Assembly: GCA_017554135.1 (NCBI GenBank)
Contig: JAFZIX010000224.1
Coordinates: forward strand, 1-7,131
Source: Bacteroidales bacterium
Lineage (GTDB): Bacteria > Bacteroidota > Bacteroidia > Bacteroidales > UBA932
DNA: 7,131 nt
Direction of reading: 5' to 3'
Numbering within the stretch: the first letter of the stretch is position 1; each line of letters begins with the position of its first letter. The position numbers and the translations under genes are program-made. The notes beneath the pieces are model-generated. The model searched no databases. It had not been told where the DNA came from and saw nothing but the letters and a program-made list of their open reading frames with translations. Below are positions 1 through 4,698 of the stretch, in pieces.

Positions 1-1119
1 GGTATATACCTTGTAGGATACGTTCGGCACGGTGGTGATAACATCCATATCGAACTCCCTGAACAGCCGCTCCTACACGATTTCGAGGTGCAGCAGGCCG
101 AGGAAACCGCAGCTGAATCCGGATCCCAGCGCCAGCGAACTCTCCGGCTCGTAGACGAAGGAGGCGTCGTTCAACTGGAACTTCTCCAGCACCGCCCGCA
201 GCTCTTCGAACTTATCCGCCTGCACAGGGTACATGCCCGCGAACACCATCGGTTTCACCTCCTCGAATCCGGCGATAGCCTCGGTGCAGGGGTTCTCATA
301 GCCCGTGATGGTATCGCCCACCTTCACCTCCGCGGCGCTCTTGATGCCGGAGATGATATAGCCGACATCGCCGCACCCGATCTCCTGCGTGGGGATGAGT
401 TTCATGCGGAGGATGCCGATTTCCTCCGCCTCATAGTCCATGCCGGTGTTGAAGAACTTCACCTTCTGGCCTTTGCGCAGCGTGCCGTTCTTGATTTTGA
501 AGTATGCGATGACGCCGCGGAAGGGGTTGAAGACGGAGTCGAAGATGAGGGCCTGCAGGGGGGCGTCCGGGTCACCTTTCGGGGCGGGGATTTTCTCTAC
601 GATAGCGTCGAGGATAGGGTCCACCCCCTCCCCAGTGCGGGCGGAGATGCGGAAGATATCCTCCGGATCGCAGCCGATGAGGTCCACTATCTGGTCAGCC
701 ACCACCTCCGGCTGCGCGGAATCCATATCTATCTTATTGAGGATGGGGATGATTTCCAGCCCGTGGTCGATGGCCTGATAGAGGTTCGCAATCGTCTGTG
801 CCTGAACGCCTTGCGATGCGTCCACCACCAGCAGCGCGCCCTCGCAGGAGGCGATGGAGCGGGAGACTTCGTAGCTGAAGTCCACGTGGCCGGGGGTGTC
901 GATGAGGTTTAGGATATGGCCCTTGTACTGCATCTGGATCGCGTGGCTCTTGATGGTGATGCCCTTCTCGCGCTCCAGATCCATATCGTCCAGCACCTGC
1001 GCTTCCATATCGCGCTCGCTCAAAGTCTTGGTGAGTTCGAGCAGACGGTCGGCCAGGGTGGATTTACCGTGGTCGATGTGCGCGATAATGCAGAAGTTGC
1101 GAATGCGGTCCATTGTCAT
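1..1119 (-). CDS. lepA: LepA (elongation factor 4), interrupted by in-frame TAG and cut by window edge
   Basis: Translational GTPase that acts on ribosomes (EF4 family, roles proposed in back-translocation and initiation/assembly). All GTPase motifs are visible: G1 AHIDHGKST (residues 13-21), switch I region GITIKS (53-58), G3 DTPGH (74-78), G4 NKID (128-131) and G5 ISARTG (158-163). Domain II follows from about 190, and domain III begins around 290. At 73-75 the coding strand reads TAG directly after HLEIV. The same frame continues to position 1 with ERLFREFDMDVITTVP and onward, which is normal LepA sequence, and the family has Gln (CAG) at the stop position. The stop would leave 348 of roughly 600 residues and lose part of domain III and everything after it. 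The first ATG (1117-1119) is used here; a second at 1111-1113 is equally good. Only the 5' part of the gene lies in the window. Identity is very sure; whether the gene is functional is not. Confidence 0.95.
73..75 (-). other. Premature amber codon in lepA
   Basis: The coding strand has TAG where LepA proteins carry a conserved Gln codon (CAG). This is one C-to-T change on the coding strand, seen as a at plus-strand position 75. The flanking codons stay in frame on both sides, so this is a substitution and not a frameshift. Confidence 0.9.
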
Positions 1120-1125
1120 AACTTA

Positions 1126-1133
1126 CAAAGATA
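1126..1133 (-). promoter_or_regulatory. Bacteroidota -7 box of lepA
   Basis: On the minus strand this reads TATCTTTG, a match to the TANNTTTG consensus. Exactly 19 nt upstream lies TTAG (1153-1156), one mismatch from the TTTG -33 element. The box ends 6 nt before the first lepA ATG, so the mRNA may start at or very near the start codon. Confidence 0.6.
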
Positions 1134-1137
1134 GCAA

Positions 1138-1172
1138 AAACGCGGAAAAATGCTAACTCAATTTCCGCGTTT
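1138..1172 (-). terminator. Intrinsic terminator after the SUI1-like gene
   Basis: Perfect 11-bp inverted repeat AAACGCGGAAA (1138-1148) / TTTCCGCGTTT (1162-1172) with a 13-nt loop. On the minus strand it runs into a T run. The stop codon of the SUI1-like gene (1158-1160) lies in the loop, and the lepA promoter overlaps the 3' side. The repeat is symmetric and could also work on the other strand. Confidence 0.75.
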
Positions 1173-1505
1173 GGCGTTGTAGCCCATCTGAGTAAGGAGG
1201 GTGACGAGTTTATCGCGAAGGTCGCCCTGGATGGTGATTTCGCCGTCCTTGGCAGTGCCGCCAACGCCGCACTTGGTCTTGAGAGTTTTGGCCAGAGCGG
1301 CCAAATCATCCTGCTTGCCCACGAAGCCCTTGACCAGCGTCACCTGCTTCCCGGCCCGCTGCCGGCGGTCGATGGCCACTATCAGCCGCTGCTTTGCCGG
1401 CGGCAAAGTATCGGCCTCCACAGTCTGCACTGTCTGATATTGAAAATCCGGGTTAGTGGAATACACCACCCCCAGCCTCTGCTTCCAGTCATTATCGTTC
1501 TTCAT
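1158..1505 (-). CDS. SUI1/YciH-family translation initiation factor
   Basis: 115-residue protein with the bacterial SUI1/YciH fold (homologue of eukaryotic eIF1), thought to influence start-site fidelity on the 30S subunit. The N-terminal ~35 residues are variable. The SUI1 domain covers about 36-112: a basic strand segment (IDRRQRAGKQVTLVKGF), the helix LAALAKTLKTKCGVGG, and the strand DGEITIQGD that ends in the usual C-terminal helix. Length fits the family. It sits upstream of lepA in the same direction, separated by a terminator, so the two translation genes are neighbours but probably separate transcription units. The stop is TGA. A TATATTTG box ends 4 nt before the ATG, suggesting a leaderless message. 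Confidence 0.9.
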   Translation of the reverse strand: MKNDNDWKQRLGVVYSTNPDFQYQTVQTVEADTLPPAKQRLIVAIDRRQRAGKQVTLVKGFVGKQDDLAALAKTLKTKCGVGGTAKDGEITIQGDLRDKLVTLLTQMGYNAKRGN

Positions 1506-1509
1506 ACTG

Positions 1510-1517
1510 CAAATATA
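1510..1517 (-). promoter_or_regulatory. Bacteroidota -7 box of the SUI1-like gene
   Basis: Minus strand reads TATATTTG, fitting TANNTTTG. It lies 4 nt before the ATG at 1505. No TTTG is present at the -33 spacing, because that position is occupied by the hairpin of the preceding terminator. The call rests on the -7 box alone. Confidence 0.45.
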
Positions 1518-1519
1518 AT

Positions 1520-1549
1520 AAAAAAGGAGCCACCCTTGCGGGTAGCTCC
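1520..1549 (-). terminator. Strong intrinsic terminator of the 45-codon ORF unit
   Basis: Ten-base-pair stem (1526-1535 with 1540-1549; one G-U pair) closed by a GCAA tetraloop on the minus strand, followed by six T (1520-1525). A second short hairpin (GGAGC-CTC-GCTCC, 1552-1564) sits just upstream and can compete with it. This ends the unit starting near 1898. Confidence 0.85.
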
Positions 1550-1617
1550 CCGGAGCGAGGCTCCTTTCATCGGATGCGGTATAGTACCAGTTCCCGAAAG
1601 AACCAGTTTAAGCAATA

Positions 1618-1755
1618 CTACCGTTTCCGGTAATACGCCCTTACATGTTCCTTTTTACCGCGACGAACCCTCCAGTAGGAGCGAACGCGCACGGGCTTGG
1701 CACCCACGCCTTGCATGAGGAAGCCAATGAATACTAGATCTGCGTATCTATTCAT
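1618..1755 (-). CDS. 45-residue Arg-rich small protein, function unknown
   Basis: I do not recognise this protein. From the ATG at 1753-1755 it gives 45 residues ending in TAG: a mildly hydrophobic N-terminal half (LVFIGFLMQGVG), then a very basic tail (VRVRSYWRVRRGKKEHVR and AYYRKR). The tail contains a repeated V-R-x-Y-x-R-x-R pattern, which suggests nucleic acid or ribosome binding, but this is inference. An in-frame ATG 51 nt upstream (1806) would add 17 residues; I prefer the inner one because the upstream stretch is leader-like and complementary to the transcript's 5' end. Support for it being real: a consensus promoter upstream, a strong terminator 70 nt downstream, and no other gene in the 444-bp gap between yidD and the SUI1-like gene. 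It could still be a non-coding RNA with a chance ORF. Confidence 0.55.
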   Translation of the reverse strand: MNRYADLVFIGFLMQGVGAKPVRVRSYWRVRRGKKEHVRAYYRKR

Positions 1756-1814
1756 TTCAACTGTTAATAATGCTCGGGCAGACTGTATTGATGAACAACC
1801 CTGCAATCCGATGT

Positions 1815-1857
1815 AAAAAAATAGAGCACCAGAATTTCGAAAAATTAAGATGCTCTA
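1815..1857 (-). terminator. Leader terminator upstream of the small ORF
   Basis: Seven-base-pair stem TAGAGCA / TGCTCTA (1851-1857 with 1822-1828) with an inner AATTT-TTCG-AAATT hairpin, followed by seven T on the minus strand (1815-1821). It lies between the promoter and the ORF it would feed, which is an attenuator-like position. Confidence 0.7.
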
Positions 1858-1897
1858 ATAATACGCAGACCGAATTCGACGGCCCTATTAACAGTTG
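1815..1897 (-). ncRNA. Candidate ~80-nt small RNA or attenuated leader
   Basis: A near-perfect promoter starts transcription around 1898, and an intrinsic terminator follows only ~80 nt later. The RNA between them can form a 5-bp hairpin (GGCCG / CGGUC) and then the terminator hairpin. This is either a stand-alone small RNA or a leader whose terminator controls read-through into the 45-codon ORF. Its first 12 nt are perfectly complementary to the 12 nt just before that ORF's ATG. I recognise no known RNA family. Confidence 0.45.
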
Positions 1898-1903
1898 CTA
1901 CCG

Positions 1904-1934
1904 CAAAGGTAATAAGAAAATTCTATTCTGCAAA
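1904..1934 (-). promoter_or_regulatory. Consensus Bacteroidota promoter
   Basis: Minus strand reads TTTG (1931-1934), 19 nt of AT-rich spacer, then TACCTTTG (1904-1911). This matches the TTTG-N19-TANNTTTG consensus exactly and is the best promoter in the window. It lies just after the yidD stop and faces the gap before the SUI1-like gene. Confidence 0.8.
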
Positions 1935-1949
1935 GAAAATAAATAATTA

Positions 1950-2180
1950 TTACGGAACGGGGTCATAGCCGGAACCTCCCCAGGGGTGGCAGCGGAGGAT
2001 GCGCTTGAGGGAGAGCCAGAAGCCTTTGAGGGGGCCATACTTGCGGAAGGCCTCAAGGGCGTACTGCGAGCAGGTGGGGGTGAAGCGGCAGGTGGGCGGT
2101 TTCAGCGGGGAGATACACAACTGATAGAATTTTATCAGCAGGATGAACGGCGCCGCCAGTATTTTCTTCAGCCACTTCAT
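1950..2180 (-). CDS. yidD: Membrane protein insertion efficiency factor YidD
   Basis: 76-residue member of the YidD/DUF37 family, a small membrane-associated protein that supports YidC/Sec-dependent insertion of inner-membrane proteins. The N-terminal amphipathic/hydrophobic helix (WLKKILAAPFILLIKFYQ) precedes the family core: CISPLKPPTCRFTPTCS (22-38), YALEAFRKYGPLKG, and CHPWGGSGYDPVP (64-76). The conserved cysteines are at 22, 31, 37 and 64. Length is normal. Its ATG overlaps the rnpA TGA in an ATGA arrangement, showing translational coupling. The stop is TAA. The usual yidC neighbour is absent, as expected in Bacteroidota, where this cluster follows hemD. Confidence 0.95.
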   Translation of the reverse strand: MKWLKKILAAPFILLIKFYQLCISPLKPPTCRFTPTCSQYALEAFRKYGPLKGFWLSLKRILRCHPWGGSGYDPVP

Positions 2181-2524
2181 GATTCAGAAGAAATGCGCGT
2201 GAGAATTGCCGCGACATCCGCGCTGATAGTCGCAAAATCCGCCAACTCCGGAGAGTTATACTGAAAGAGGATATCCACCCCCGCAACCTTCTGCACCCTA
2301 TACGCCTCCCGAATCCGCCTCTTCAGCAAATTCCTCCTCACCGCCCTCTTAAAGAATCTTTTGGGTACCGAGATCAGCACTCGCGCCGGTTGATCATCTT
2401 GATGAAGCCAACAATAACGAAAAACACCATAGGATCCCCACTTGCCGTCGGCCAGAAGGGTCGCAATTGACTTCTTGCCGGACAGCCGCTCAGCCTTACT
2501 CAGCGTGTTGCCCCCGGAAGTCAT
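2177..2524 (-). CDS. rnpA: Ribonuclease P protein component
   Basis: 115-residue protein subunit of RNase P, which with the catalytic RNA trims the 5' leader of pre-tRNAs. The N-terminal part has the usual ERLSGKKSIATLL helix. The central strand VLISVPKRFFKRAVRRN leads into the basic RNR-type helix (KRAVRRNLLKRRIREAYR, about 59-76), which contacts the RNA subunit. Length is standard. The start lies 3 bp after the hemD stop and the stop overlaps the yidD start, so hemD, rnpA and yidD are co-transcribed. The RNase P RNA itself is not in the window. Confidence 0.95.
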   Translation of the reverse strand: MTSGGNTLSKAERLSGKKSIATLLADGKWGSYGVFRYCWLHQDDQPARVLISVPKRFFKRAVRRNLLKRRIREAYRVQKVAGVDILFQYNSPELADFATISADVAAILTRISSES

Positions 2525-2527
2525 ATC

Positions 2528-3259
2528 CTATTTATTCTGAAGAAACAACTCGATAGCCCTCGCCACGGAAGGAGCTTCCGGGGTAGGCCCCTGAATATCG
2601 ATATTCAATCCCGCCTCCTCCATCGCCGGCACGATGCTCTTGCCCCATCCGGCAAACTTCACCTTCCCCTGCTTGAACTCGGGGAAATTCTCCTGCAGAG
2701 ACTTCACATCCGCAGGATTATAGAGAGCGATGATATCGTAAGTAGAAAGATCGAGGTCATGCAAATCCTGCGTGACACTTTTCACAAGCTCGGCCTCGGT
2801 GAAATCGATGCCAGCCTTGGCAAGCAGGTTAGTAAGCCCGTCGACATTGGCGCCGGCAGACTTGGTAACGAGGAACTTCTCCCCCTTGTGCTTGGGGCCG
2901 ATCAGCGCCACCACCGACTCGGGAGAGCCGTTGCCGAAGAATATCTTACGCTTGCGGAAAACGATATGCTTCTGAAGATAGTTGGCGACCAACTCGGTAG
3001 AACAGAAGTACTTCATGGTCTCGGGGACCTTGAAACGGAGTTCTTCTGCAAGTTTGAAATATGCATCGATGGCGTGACGCGAAGAGAACATAACGGCCGT
3101 GTAGTCCGGCAGATTGACACGCTGCTCACGGAATTCGCGGGAACTGAGAGCTTCGATCTTGAAGAACGGGCGGAAAACCACCTCAGCTTTGAACTTCCCC
3201 TGCAGGGTTTCGTAGGCAGTCATCTTCGCAGGTGCCTGCTGTGATATCAGTATTCTCAT
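2528..3259 (-). CDS. hemD: Uroporphyrinogen-III synthase
   Basis: 243-residue HEM4-family enzyme that cyclises hydroxymethylbilane, inverting ring D, to give uroporphyrinogen III for haem and related tetrapyrroles. It shows the two-lobed HEM4 pattern: N-terminal VLISQ-like strand (RILISQQAP), VFRPFFKIEAL (about 28-38), DYTAVMFSSRHAIDAYF (52-68) and, in the second lobe, KFLVTKSAGANVDGL (128-142), YDIIALYNPADVKSL (174-188) and FAGWGKSIVPAMEEAG (202-217). The sequence diverges widely in this family, but this is the Bacteroidota form with NPADVKSL. The start at 3257-3259 is chosen because the frame's upstream ATG (3301) would overlap the end of the DUF4271 gene and adds residues the family lacks. 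It starts 16 bp after the DUF4271 stop and is followed 3 bp later by rnpA. The stop is TAG. Confidence 0.88.
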   Translation of the reverse strand: MRILISQQAPAKMTAYETLQGKFKAEVVFRPFFKIEALSSREFREQRVNLPDYTAVMFSSRHAIDAYFKLAEELRFKVPETMKYFCSTELVANYLQKHIVFRKRKIFFGNGSPESVVALIGPKHKGEKFLVTKSAGANVDGLTNLLAKAGIDFTEAELVKSVTQDLHDLDLSTYDIIALYNPADVKSLQENFPEFKQGKVKFAGWGKSIVPAMEEAGLNIDIQGPTPEAPSVARAIELFLQNK

Positions 3260-3275
3260 ATCTTTCAATTCTGGT

Positions 3276-3980
3276 CTATAAAACCAGCCCTGCTGCAACA
3301 AAGGCGGCGGCTGGAATTATTTCGAGCCCGCAAAGATACAAAAATGTTGTCAATCCATTGCAAAATGTTCGCAAAATCTGCCCTTCCCGCACGAGGGAGA
3401 GCAGCCAGAGAATGCCCAGTTCCGCCCAGATGCACCAGCGGATCACGTCGTCCGGCGCCCGGAATGCCACCAGCACACAGAGCGAGATCAGCATCCATAG
3501 CACAAAGCAGATGAAATAGTTGTAGATGCCGTGCCGTAGGGCCAGCCGGATCTCGAAGTTGAGGCGCACCTTCCTCAACCCCAGCAGCAGGGCGTGCATG
3601 ATCAGGCGGAGGCTGTTGAACGCCACCAGCAGTGCCGCGAGTTCCACCAGCCGCAGCCAGGGCTCGCTCCAGGGGGCGATAAAACCGGCGTCGTAGAGGC
3701 AGTAGCGGTCGGCGGCGACCATGAATTCCACCGATAGCAGCCGCGCGCAGGTGTTGCGCAGCCGGGCGACACTGACACTGTGTTCGACTTCGATATTCCC
3801 CCGGCCGCGCACCAGACATCCCGTCAGCGCGGGGAAAAGTTTATAGATTCCAGGGAGGAGGAAGAGGATGATGACGGCGCAGCCCAGCAGCATCCAGGTA
3901 TGCGCGGGGATATCCGCCCACCCGGCCGCCTCGATTGCCGCCGGCCGTTCAACAGGAAGATGCAGGGTGCCGAAATCCAT
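3276..3980 (-). CDS. DUF4271 integral membrane protein
   Basis: 234-residue protein of the Bacteroidota-specific DUF4271 family; function unknown. It has about five hydrophobic segments: roughly 29-48, 108-132, 153-173, 180-198 and 210-234. The loop between segments 1 and 2 is long and polar. The end (TTFLYLCGLEIIPAAAF) matches the family's C-terminal pattern. It is the first gene of the hemD-rnpA-yidD operon, the usual place for this family, and its conservation beside hemD hints at an envelope or haem-related role, which is inference only. The ATG at 3978-3980 lies 7 nt after a TATCTTTG box. G+C is visibly higher than in hemD. The stop is TAG. Confidence 0.85.
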   Translation of the reverse strand: MDFGTLHLPVERPAAIEAAGWADIPAHTWMLLGCAVIILFLLPGIYKLFPALTGCLVRGRGNIEVEHSVSVARLRNTCARLLSVEFMVAADRYCLYDAGFIAPWSEPWLRLVELAALLVAFNSLRLIMHALLLGLRKVRLNFEIRLALRHGIYNYFICFVLWMLISLCVLVAFRAPDDVIRWCIWAELGILWLLSLVREGQILRTFCNGLTTFLYLCGLEIIPAAAFVAAGLVL

Positions 3981-3987
3981 TGTAGTG

Positions 3988-3995
3988 CAAAGATA
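3988..3995 (-). promoter_or_regulatory. Bacteroidota -7 box of the DUF4271-hemD-rnpA-yidD operon
   Basis: Minus strand reads TATCTTTG, 7 nt before the ATG. No TTTG is seen at the -33 spacing. A small palindrome (GGGAA-AGA-TTCCC on this strand, 3996-4008) abuts the box upstream and could be an operator. Confidence 0.5.
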
Positions 3996-4035
3996 GGGAA
4001 TCTTTCCCGTTCACTGCGAGTAACGTCAAAAGATT

Positions 4036-4509
4036 TTATGGCCGATTCCATTCCCAGCCGAAACGAAGACAAAGGAGGCGAAGGATTTCCCAGTCTGAAG
4101 GCGGGATAGACAAAGTGACTTGTGTCTTGTTGTTATATCCTTTTTCGGATGCGATATCCCTGAGCATCATGGGTTGTTGGGAAGTCTTCGGGAAATACCC
4201 ATCCACATAACGGGAAGTGGGCATTTTGCGGGCCTTATCCAGATTGTACTGCGCCTGGAGTTTCATCCAGAATGACGCAGGGATCTCCGGCAAACCGGAC
4301 TCGATTTTCGTAGCAATCTCTGGCGTGAAATTGCGCACGCCATGAATCAAGGCACTCAAATGAGTCGCCTGCAACCCAGCAGCATCTGCAAAGTCCTTCT
4401 GCCTGATATTCCTAGCCTTCAATTCCTCCCCCAGGATGCTTCCAGGGTGCACCAACATCGCCGGCGAAGCCCCATTCAGTGAAACCATTTTCTCATTTTT
4501 TGTTTCCAT
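4036..4509 (-). CDS. HigA-like XRE-family antitoxin/regulator without a toxin partner
   Basis: 157-residue protein with the HigA/VapI signature HPGSILGEELKAR (21-33), followed by a helix-turn-helix (KDFADAAGLQATHLSALIHG, about 38-57) and FTPEIATKIESGL...PASFWMKLQAQYNL (61-90). In HigBA modules this protein binds DNA and neutralises the RNA-cleaving toxin HigB. It is longer than typical HigA (~100 residues). The extra C-terminal ~50 residues end in VTLSIPPSDWEILRLLCLRFGWEW, which resembles the 'IPxSD...L..RxGW' tail of other small Bacteroidota antitoxin-like proteins. No HigB-like ORF lies in the 189 bp upstream or the 55 bp downstream, so it may be an orphan regulator. The start ATG 4507-4509 is the first in frame; alternatives at residues 8 and 18 would keep the domain intact. 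Stop TAA. Confidence 0.8.
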   Translation of the reverse strand: METKNEKMVSLNGASPAMLVHPGSILGEELKARNIRQKDFADAAGLQATHLSALIHGVRNFTPEIATKIESGLPEIPASFWMKLQAQYNLDKARKMPTSRYVDGYFPKTSQQPMMLRDIASEKGYNNKTQVTLSIPPSDWEILRLLCLRFGWEWNRP

Positions 4510-4590
4510 AATGTGTGTTATCTCTTCCCCTCAGTATAAAGCGAGTATAGTTCCTGTGTCATTAATACCTTCATCTCACTATCATTTCTG

Positions 4591-4621
4591 CAAAGATAAT
4601 ACTAATTGCCTAATTATCATA
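4591..4621 (-). promoter_or_regulatory. Promoter of the HigA-like gene
   Basis: Minus strand -7 box TATCTTTG (4591-4598), with TATG (4618-4621) exactly 19 nt upstream, one mismatch from TTTG. The surrounding sequence is very AT-rich. A start near 4585 gives a leader of about 75 nt, unlike the very short leaders elsewhere in the window. Confidence 0.6.
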
Positions 4622-4647
4622 ATTTTATAACTAGTTTTGTAATAAAT

Positions 4648-4678
4648 GAAAACAGGGCCACCCGGAAGGGCAGCCCTG
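4648..4678 (-). terminator. Intrinsic terminator of the lipoprotein operon
   Basis: Eleven-base-pair stem (4653-4663 with 4668-4678; two G-U pairs) with a 4-nt TTCC loop on the minus strand, followed by TTTTC. It lies 20 bp after the lipoprotein stop codon. Confidence 0.85.
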
Positions 4679-4698
4679 ATGAGAATCATTTCACGTGT

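Larger units (their letters stand above)
1758..1897. repeat. 12-bp perfect inverted repeat bracketing the leader
   Basis: CAACTGTTAATA at 1758-1769 recurs as its reverse complement at 1886-1897. A second pair, TCTGCGTAT at 1739-1747 and its reverse complement at 1861-1869, occurs alongside. The pairs are in crossing order (A, B, A', B'), so they are not the two ends of one simple inverted repeat. Confidence 0.7.
4510..4698. other. AT-rich intergenic region between HigA-like gene and lipoprotein operon
   Basis: 189 bp holding the HigA-like promoter and leader (about 4510-4621), and the lipoprotein terminator (4648-4678). No toxin ORF or RNA gene was found. A short plus-strand frame here has no start context or family resemblance. 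Confidence 0.7.

Noticed and set aside
73..75. Reading TAG as a sense codon (Gln recoding)
   Set aside because: TAG is the natural stop of hemD, the DUF4271 gene and the lipoprotein, each at its normal length, so the standard code applies.
88..912. 274-codon open frame on the plus strand
   Set aside because: Fully antisense to lepA, whose GTPase motifs are unambiguous; the product has low-complexity His/Val/Leu/Asp content and no recognisable domain.
1758..1897. Invertible (phase-variable) promoter between the 12-bp inverted repeats
   Set aside because: The promoter (1904-1934) lies outside the repeats, the arms are short, and the second repeat pair is in crossing order. No invertase is in the window. 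RNA pairing explains it better.
1506..1949. Known structured RNA (tmRNA, RNase P RNA, SRP RNA, 6S) in the gap after yidD
   Set aside because: I found none of their conserved motifs by eye; only the promoter, leader, small ORF and terminators are supported.
2759..3244. 161-codon plus-strand frame
   Set aside because: Antisense shadow of hemD with no recognisable domain.
3260..3301. Longer HemD start at 3301
   Set aside because: It would overlap the DUF4271 stop region, and the added MLQQGWFYRPELKD is not HemD-like; MRILISQ at 3259 is the family start.
3265..3819. 184-codon minus-strand frame overlapping DUF4271
   Set aside because: Out-of-frame shadow in a high-G+C stretch; Arg/Ala/Gly-rich and without hydrophobic pattern, whereas the DUF4271 frame is clearly a membrane protein.
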